From Bordetella sp. BOR01 (lineage in GTDB: Bacteria > Pseudomonadota > Gammaproteobacteria > Burkholderiales > Burkholderiaceae_B): DNA of 64,000 nt. Numbering within the stretch: position 1 is the first letter of the stretch; each line of letters begins with the position of its first letter. A program made the translations under genes and the position numbers. A model generated the notes under the pieces. The model was not told the origin of the DNA, did no database searches, and saw only the letters and a program-made list of their open reading frames with translations. This document shows, in pieces, positions 59,932 through 64,000 of this stretch. The stretch spans positions 310,001 through 374,000 of the forward strand of contig NZ_JAHUWT010000002.1 in the NCBI RefSeq assembly GCF_019218885.1, read 5' to 3'.

Positions 59932-61089
59932 ATGGATTTTCAGCTGGATTTCGAACAACGCATGGTGCAGGAATCGACCCAGAAGATGGTCGAGCGCGAC
60001 ATCGCTCCCATCCTGGCCGCGCATGATCCGGATACGCCTTTACCAAAATCTGCGATGCAGCAGATCTTTCTGACATGCGCCTCTGTCGGCCTGACCGGAG
60101 CACGCATTCCCGAGTCCGCTGGTGGCTCGGAAATGTCGGCGTTGACCATGGGATTGATGTACGAGCAACTGCCGCCCGCCATTGGCCTGTCGGTGATTGC
60201 GCACGAGGGGACTGGGGCAAGGCTTCATCATGCCAGCACGCCAGCGCAGCGCGAACGCATTCTTCCAGACCTGATTTCCGGAAAGAAGATCGCTTGTACC
60301 GGCGTAAGCGAACCCGGTGTCGGATCGGACCCCCGAAGCATCAAGACTCGTGCCGTGGAAGACGGCGACCACTACGTGATCGAGGGGCGAAAGATCTGGA
60401 TCACCAACGCAAGCATCTGCGATGTCATCAATGTGACGTGCACGGTGGGCAAGGACGACAAAGGCCTGAGCCGCATGATGCGAGTGATGGTGGATAGACA
60501 GGCATCACCCTTTACCACACGAGAAATCGAAGTACTTGGCTTGAAGCAGGGCCATCTTAGCGAGGTTCTATTCGAGAACTGCCGTGCACCCAAGTCGGAT
60601 GCCTTGGGCGAGGCGGGCGATGCGGCCAAGGTGCTTACGCTGACCTGGCTGGCCAATCGCCCCATATTCGGGCTGTTCTGCGTCCACCTGGCGCAGAAGG
60701 CGCTCGACGCGGCGAGCCAGTATGCGAAAGACCGAGTGCAGTTCGGGCGTCAGATCGGCAGTTTCCAGTTGGTACAGCATCTTCTGGCCGATATTTCGAC
60801 GGCGGTCACGACAAGTCGGCTGCTTTGTTATTACGCCTTGAATTGCATCGATAACGGCGATCGGGCGAATCATGTGTCGGCCATGGCGAAGCGCTACGCG
60901 GTGCAGGCATGCCAGCGCGCCGTGTCCATGGCAATGGAAGTTCACGGTGCGATGGGTTTGACCAAAGAAATGGGCATAGAGCAGCTTTACAGGGATGTGC
61001 GCATGTTCACCGTTCCCGACGGCACGAACCAGATTCTCGCCTTGATAGAAGGGCGTGAGCTAACTGAAATCGCGGCATTCCGGCCGTAA
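59932..61089 (+). CDS. Acyl-CoA dehydrogenase
   Basis: The 385-residue product is a flavin acyl-CoA dehydrogenase: GVSEPGVGSDPRSIKTRAVE (substrate/FAD contact), EGRKIWITNASICDVINVT, GRQIGSFQLVQHLLADISTA and the C-terminal YRDVRMFTVPDGTNQILAL. It would put a double bond next to the thioester of an acyl-CoA. An AAGGA element eight bases before ATG 59932 decides against the upstream ATG 59923. It leads the operon with the MenB/BadI-like hydrolase and the CoA transferase; the stop overlaps the next start (TAATG). An alicyclic or branched acid is a plausible substrate given the neighbour. Confidence 0.92.
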   Translation: MDFQLDFEQRMVQESTQKMVERDIAPILAAHDPDTPLPKSAMQQIFLTCASVGLTGARIPESAGGSEMSALTMGLMYEQLPPAIGLSVIAHEGTGARLHHASTPAQRERILPDLISGKKIACTGVSEPGVGSDPRSIKTRAVEDGDHYVIEGRKIWITNASICDVINVTCTVGKDDKGLSRMMRVMVDRQASPFTTREIEVLGLKQGHLSEVLFENCRAPKSDALGEAGDAAKVLTLTWLANRPIFGLFCVHLAQKALDAASQYAKDRVQFGRQIGSFQLVQHLLADISTAVTTSRLLCYYALNCIDNGDRANHVSAMAKRYAVQACQRAVSMAMEVHGAMGLTKEMGIEQLYRDVRMFTVPDGTNQILALIEGRELTEIAAFRP

Positions 61090-61907
61090 TGGAAAACGTG
61101 GAGGCAGAAATGGTCAAGCCCGAATATCGCGATGTGCTTTACGAGGAACAGGACGGTGTCGCAACGGTTACGCTCAATCGTCCGGATTCGCTCAATGCGA
61201 TCAGGGTCGGCATGTATGAAGAGCTGACCGATGCGATACATCGTGCCGGTTGGAACAGGGCGATAGGCGTCATTGTCTTGACCGGTGCGGGCACGCGGGC
61301 GTTCTGCGTAGGCGGGGACACCTCGGACACCAAGTCCGAGCGTAGCTCGCAGGGCATCACCGGCGTGCCACTGGATAGACTGCACGCGGCGATTCGCGAT
61401 GTACCCAAGCCGGTGATTGCCAAGGTGCGTGGGTATGCCATTGGGGGCGGCAATGTATTGGCGACGCTCTGCGACCTGACCATCGCGGCGCAGAGCGCGG
61501 TATTCGGCCAGGTGGAACCCCGGGTCGGATCGGTGGATACCGGTTTTGGCACTGCTTATCTCTCGCGCGTCGTCGGTGAAAAGCGCGCGCGCGAAATGTG
61601 GTTTCTTTGCCGACGGTATAGCGCCGAGCAGGCCGAACGGATGGGCCTGGTCAATGTGGTGGTCGCCGACGAGTCGCTGGACGCCGAAGTCGCGCGATGG
61701 TGTTCGGAGATCCTGACGATGAGTCCCACGGCAATTGCCATAGCCAAGGCGTCCTTCAATGCCGACAGCGATGGCATCAAGGGAATTTCGGCCATGGGGC
61801 TGCATGCGGTGGCGCTTTATTACCCCACTGACGAGGCCAAGGAAGCGGGCAAGTCGTTTCGGGAAAAGCGCAAACCCGTGTTCCGCACCACGCCGGCTAC
61901 GCGTTGA
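61089..61907 (+). CDS. Crotonase-fold enzyme, MenB/BadI-like (2-ketocyclohexanecarboxyl-CoA hydrolase type)
   Basis: The 272-residue product resembles MenB and BadI more than ordinary enoyl-CoA hydratases: CVGGD, GYAIGGGNVLATLCDLTIAA (oxyanion loop), then GQVEPRVGSVDTGFGTAYLS where the Asp of SVD matches the catalytic Asp of MenB/BadI, and EMWFLCRRYSAEQA. The end SFREKRKPVF is also BadI-like. BadI opens the ring of 2-ketocyclohexanecarboxyl-CoA; MenB closes one. With an acyl-CoA dehydrogenase and CoA transferase in the same operon, breakdown of an alicyclic or branched acyl-CoA is likely. No menaquinone genes are near. Confidence 0.85.
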   Translation: MENVEAEMVKPEYRDVLYEEQDGVATVTLNRPDSLNAIRVGMYEELTDAIHRAGWNRAIGVIVLTGAGTRAFCVGGDTSDTKSERSSQGITGVPLDRLHAAIRDVPKPVIAKVRGYAIGGGNVLATLCDLTIAAQSAVFGQVEPRVGSVDTGFGTAYLSRVVGEKRAREMWFLCRRYSAEQAERMGLVNVVVADESLDAEVARWCSEILTMSPTAIAIAKASFNADSDGIKGISAMGLHAVALYYPTDEAKEAGKSFREKRKPVFRTTPATR

Positions 61908-61915
61908 CGGCTGCC

Positions 61916-64000
61916 ATGCAGAAGCCTGTATCTGAGGCGCCCGGCGCGCTCCATGACATCCTGATCGTCGAGCTCGGCGAACGAACCGGCGCTTCGGTAT
62001 GTTGTTCGCTATTGGCTCAATTGGGCGCCACGATCATCGTTATCGAGCCCCCGGAAGCAAGGGCCGATGCTGCCAATCTGTCGGTCAAGTGGAATTGGCG
62101 CGACCAGATGCTGGCCGGAAAATTAAGCCTGTTCGCAGGGAAAAACCAGGCCGCGTTGGTACGCAAGGTGCTGGACCGCGCGGACGTGGTCGTGACCTCG
62201 AGCGATCTCTTGCATCCCGATATGGCCGGCTGGCGTCGCCTGGATACGCAGATCGTTTGCGATGTCACTGCATGGGGACAAAATGGCCCCATGGCCGGGC
62301 AACCCCATTGTGACGCGCAGATCCAGGCAATGACCGGGCTGACCAGCACCACGGGGTTGCCAGAGGCGCCGCCGCTGTCAGTACCGCTGCCGATTCTGGA
62401 ATATATGTGCGGAGTGCATTCGGCCGGCGCTGTGCTGGCCGCGCATCGCCTGGTGGCCAGAGGCGGGCCGGGGCAACTTATCGATATGGCGTTGTACGAC
62501 TGCGGCTTCAATGCCATGTCTTCCTTCTTCTCGCGCCTGTTGATCCAGGCCGAGGACGGCGACAAGCTGCGTCGCATGGGCAATCGGCATACCCTGTCCG
62601 CACCCTGGAACGTATATCGGGCAAAGGATGGCTGGATCCTGATATGCACCGGAAGCAATGAGCAATGGCGCCGATTATGCGAACGGATGGGCAGGCCGGA
62701 ACTGGCTGCTGATCCACGTTATGCAAGTTCGACTGCCCGCGTCGAGCGCGTCGATGAAGTGGATTCTGCCGTGCAACACTGGGTAGGCCAAAACACCCTG
62801 AACGAATGCGTGGCGGCCTTTGCACAGGCCAGTATTCCCGGTGGTCCGATCACTCCCATCGACCGCTATCCCCGCGAGCCCAATCTGGAGCATCGTCGAA
62901 TGATCTGGCGCTTCGACGACGCTTCGGGCGATGACGGCGGATACACCCCGGGTTCGCCCTTGAAAATGAGCCGGACGCCGGGACGCGCCTTGACGCGGGT
63001 TCCCGCGCCTGGCGCAGATGCCGAGGCAATCATGGCGCTGATTGCCAATCGCCCTTCGGCCCGCACGGCCACTGCCGGCGCGACACCGACGCTGAGCGGT
63101 TTGCGTGTGCTGGAAATCGGACATTACACGACTGCGCCGATTGCGGCACGGCATCTTGCCGCGCTCGGTGCCGACGTTATCAAGATCGAGCCGCCTGAAG
63201 GCGAGGCGGCGCGCGGGTGGGCACCCTTCGATCGTGGGCAGAGCGTTTTCTTCACCGTCAGCAATTCCGACAAACGCAACCTGACCCTGGATCTTGATCA
63301 AGAAAAAGATCGCCTTGTATTGCGCCATTTGATCGAAACATCGGATGTGCTCCTCGAGAACTTGAAGCCGGGTGCATTGGCCAAACGAGGCTTTTCGGTA
63401 TCGGCAATCCGGGGCATCAATGCACGTATGGTGTATTGCTCTGTATCGGGCTTTGGCGCCGATTCGATCTACGCGGGGCGCCCCGCCTTTGACACAGTGG
63501 TGCAGGGCATGTCGGGCCTGATGGATCTGGTGCGCAGCAAAGGCATTCCGCTGAAGACGGGCATGTCCAGCGCCGACGTCATGGGGGCGGCCATGTCGGT
63601 GGTTGCCATCCTGGGCGCGCTCGCCTATCGGGATCGCAGCGGCGAAGGGCAGTACATCGACCTGTCCATGCAGGACATCGTCGCCTGGTCGACGCAGGCC
63701 GCCTGGAACGACGGCCTGGCTAGTTATACGGCCGAAGTGGTGACGCACGACGATGTGGATGCAGTACGAGTCGGGGCGCGCATTGCACCGATCATGACGC
63801 CGCCCCAGGTGATGGGCTGCACGCAGACCGCTGCACGGCGCCTGCACTTCAAGGTGGAAGAGGGTGGGGATCAATGGCCGGCGCTCGCCGTTCCGCTGCG
63901 CCTGACGCTGACGCCCCCCGATATACGGCGGCCCGGGGCCCCGCTTGCGCGCGATAACGAATCGATCCTGCATGCCTTGGTTCATGCGACACCGATTCCA
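61916..64000 (+). CDS. Tandem-domain CaiB/BaiF CoA transferase, 3' end beyond window
   Basis: From ATG 61916 the frame is open for 695 codons to the last base. It holds one CaiB-like domain at about residues 10-380 (LIVELGERTGASVCCSLLAQ, later AWGQNGPMAGQPHCDAQIQA) and a second from about 395 (GLRVLEIGHYTTAPIAARHL, then GADVIKIEPPEGEAARGW, NSDKRNLTLDLDQ and GRPAFDTVVQGMSGLMDL). Each domain keeps an Asp at the catalytic position (HCDAQ and AFDTV). Ordinary family III transferases have one domain and act as interlocked dimers; fused forms make the dimer in one chain. It starts 8 bp after the MenB/BadI-like stop, so it activates the acid that the other two enzymes process. Confidence 0.9.
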   Translation, partial: MQKPVSEAPGALHDILIVELGERTGASVCCSLLAQLGATIIVIEPPEARADAANLSVKWNWRDQMLAGKLSLFAGKNQAALVRKVLDRADVVVTSSDLLHPDMAGWRRLDTQIVCDVTAWGQNGPMAGQPHCDAQIQAMTGLTSTTGLPEAPPLSVPLPILEYMCGVHSAGAVLAAHRLVARGGPGQLIDMALYDCGFNAMSSFFSRLLIQAEDGDKLRRMGNRHTLSAPWNVYRAKDGWILICTGSNEQWRRLCERMGRPELAADPRYASSTARVERVDEVDSAVQHWVGQNTLNECVAAFAQASIPGGPITPIDRYPREPNLEHRRMIWRFDDASGDDGGYTPGSPLKMSRTPGRALTRVPAPGADAEAIMALIANRPSARTATAGATPTLSGLRVLEIGHYTTAPIAARHLAALGADVIKIEPPEGEAARGWAPFDRGQSVFFTVSNSDKRNLTLDLDQEKDRLVLRHLIETSDVLLENLKPGALAKRGFSVSAIRGINARMVYCSVSGFGADSIYAGRPAFDTVVQGMSGLMDLVRSKGIPLKTGMSSADVMGAAMSVVAILGALAYRDRSGEGQYIDLSMQDIVAWSTQAAWNDGLASYTAEVVTHDDVDAVRVGARIAPIMTPPQVMGCTQTAARRLHFKVEEGGDQWPALAVPLRLTLTPPDIRRPGAPLARDNESILHALVHATPIP

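Noticed and set aside
62675-63985. 436-codon open frame antisense at the right edge
   Set aside because: The plus-strand frame from 61916 is open to the end and shows two CaiB-type domains with catalytic Asp residues; the antisense frame shows none.
1-64000. Insertion sequences, integrases, CRISPR arrays, defence or phage genes
   Set aside because: None of the reading frames shows transposase, recombinase, Cas or phage signatures, and no regular spaced repeats were seen; the repeats found are operators or the duplicated ABC-F leader.

Overview
The window reads as chromosomal DNA of a betaproteobacterium, most likely Burkholderiales/Alcaligenaceae (Bordetella or Achromobacter-like). This is inferred from high G+C, the dense run of metabolic operons, and six extracytoplasmic solute receptors of the Bug/TctC family, a family greatly expanded in that group. 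No integrase, transposase, rRNA, intact tRNA or CRISPR array is visible. Almost everything is accessory catabolism: a chain of small modules, each with a regulator, a solute receptor or transporter, and two to five enzymes.

Left part (1-20.5 kb). The window opens inside a ureidoglycolate lyase gene followed by a PuuE-type allantoinase. A minus-strand operon PrpD-like protein / CaiB-like CoA transferase / TauD-like dioxygenase (5378 to 1464) and a plus-strand set Bug receptor / cysteine hydrolase / amidase (6531 to 9992) flank a HutC-type GntR gene; two near-identical operators overlap the -10 boxes of both units. Next comes an RpiR regulator facing, across a 27-bp palindrome, a run of genes for a dimethylformamidase large-subunit-like protein, a HemL-like aminotransferase, an M20 carbamoylase, a Bug receptor, a small AtzG/GatC-like protein and an amidase. 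An SDR/AraC divergent pair and a degraded HbpS/GlcG remnant follow.

Middle part (20.9-45.6 kb). A peptide-type ABC transporter operon encodes two permeases, a fused double ATPase, a metal-ligand-less M24 (ectoine-hydrolase-like) enzyme, a binding protein and a LysR regulator. A lone carotenoid-cleavage-type dioxygenase is next. Then come tctC-tctB-tctA, a class V aminotransferase, a divergent FCD-type GntR regulator and a 1010-residue GlcD-GlcF-type dehydrogenase, with TTTGTATACAAA-like operators between the divergent genes. A DUF805 gene separates these from an IclR / FAD oxidoreductase / hyuA / hyuB / Bug operon.

Right part (45.8-64 kb). A hairpin terminator lies beside a sequence resembling a tRNA 3' end, a possible scar of element insertion. 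To its right is an AtuA-like / DUF4387 / SMP-30 / Ldh2 / Bug operon with a divergent LysR gene. A 5-kb cassette follows (LysR, two PuuE-like NodB-fold enzymes, an isocitrate-lyase/PEP-mutase family enzyme, Bug). It is bounded by imperfect copies of the leader region of an ABC-F gene. That ABC-F gene itself has a possible attenuator: a promoter-like -10 box, a 16-codon leader frame and an intrinsic terminator. The window ends with a LysR-regulated acyl-CoA dehydrogenase / MenB-BadI-like hydrolase / tandem-domain CoA transferase operon running off the right edge.

As a whole the region looks like an archipelago of catabolic modules for amides, ureido compounds, hydantoins and organic acids. Functions are assigned to families from the sequence; substrates are mostly unknown.
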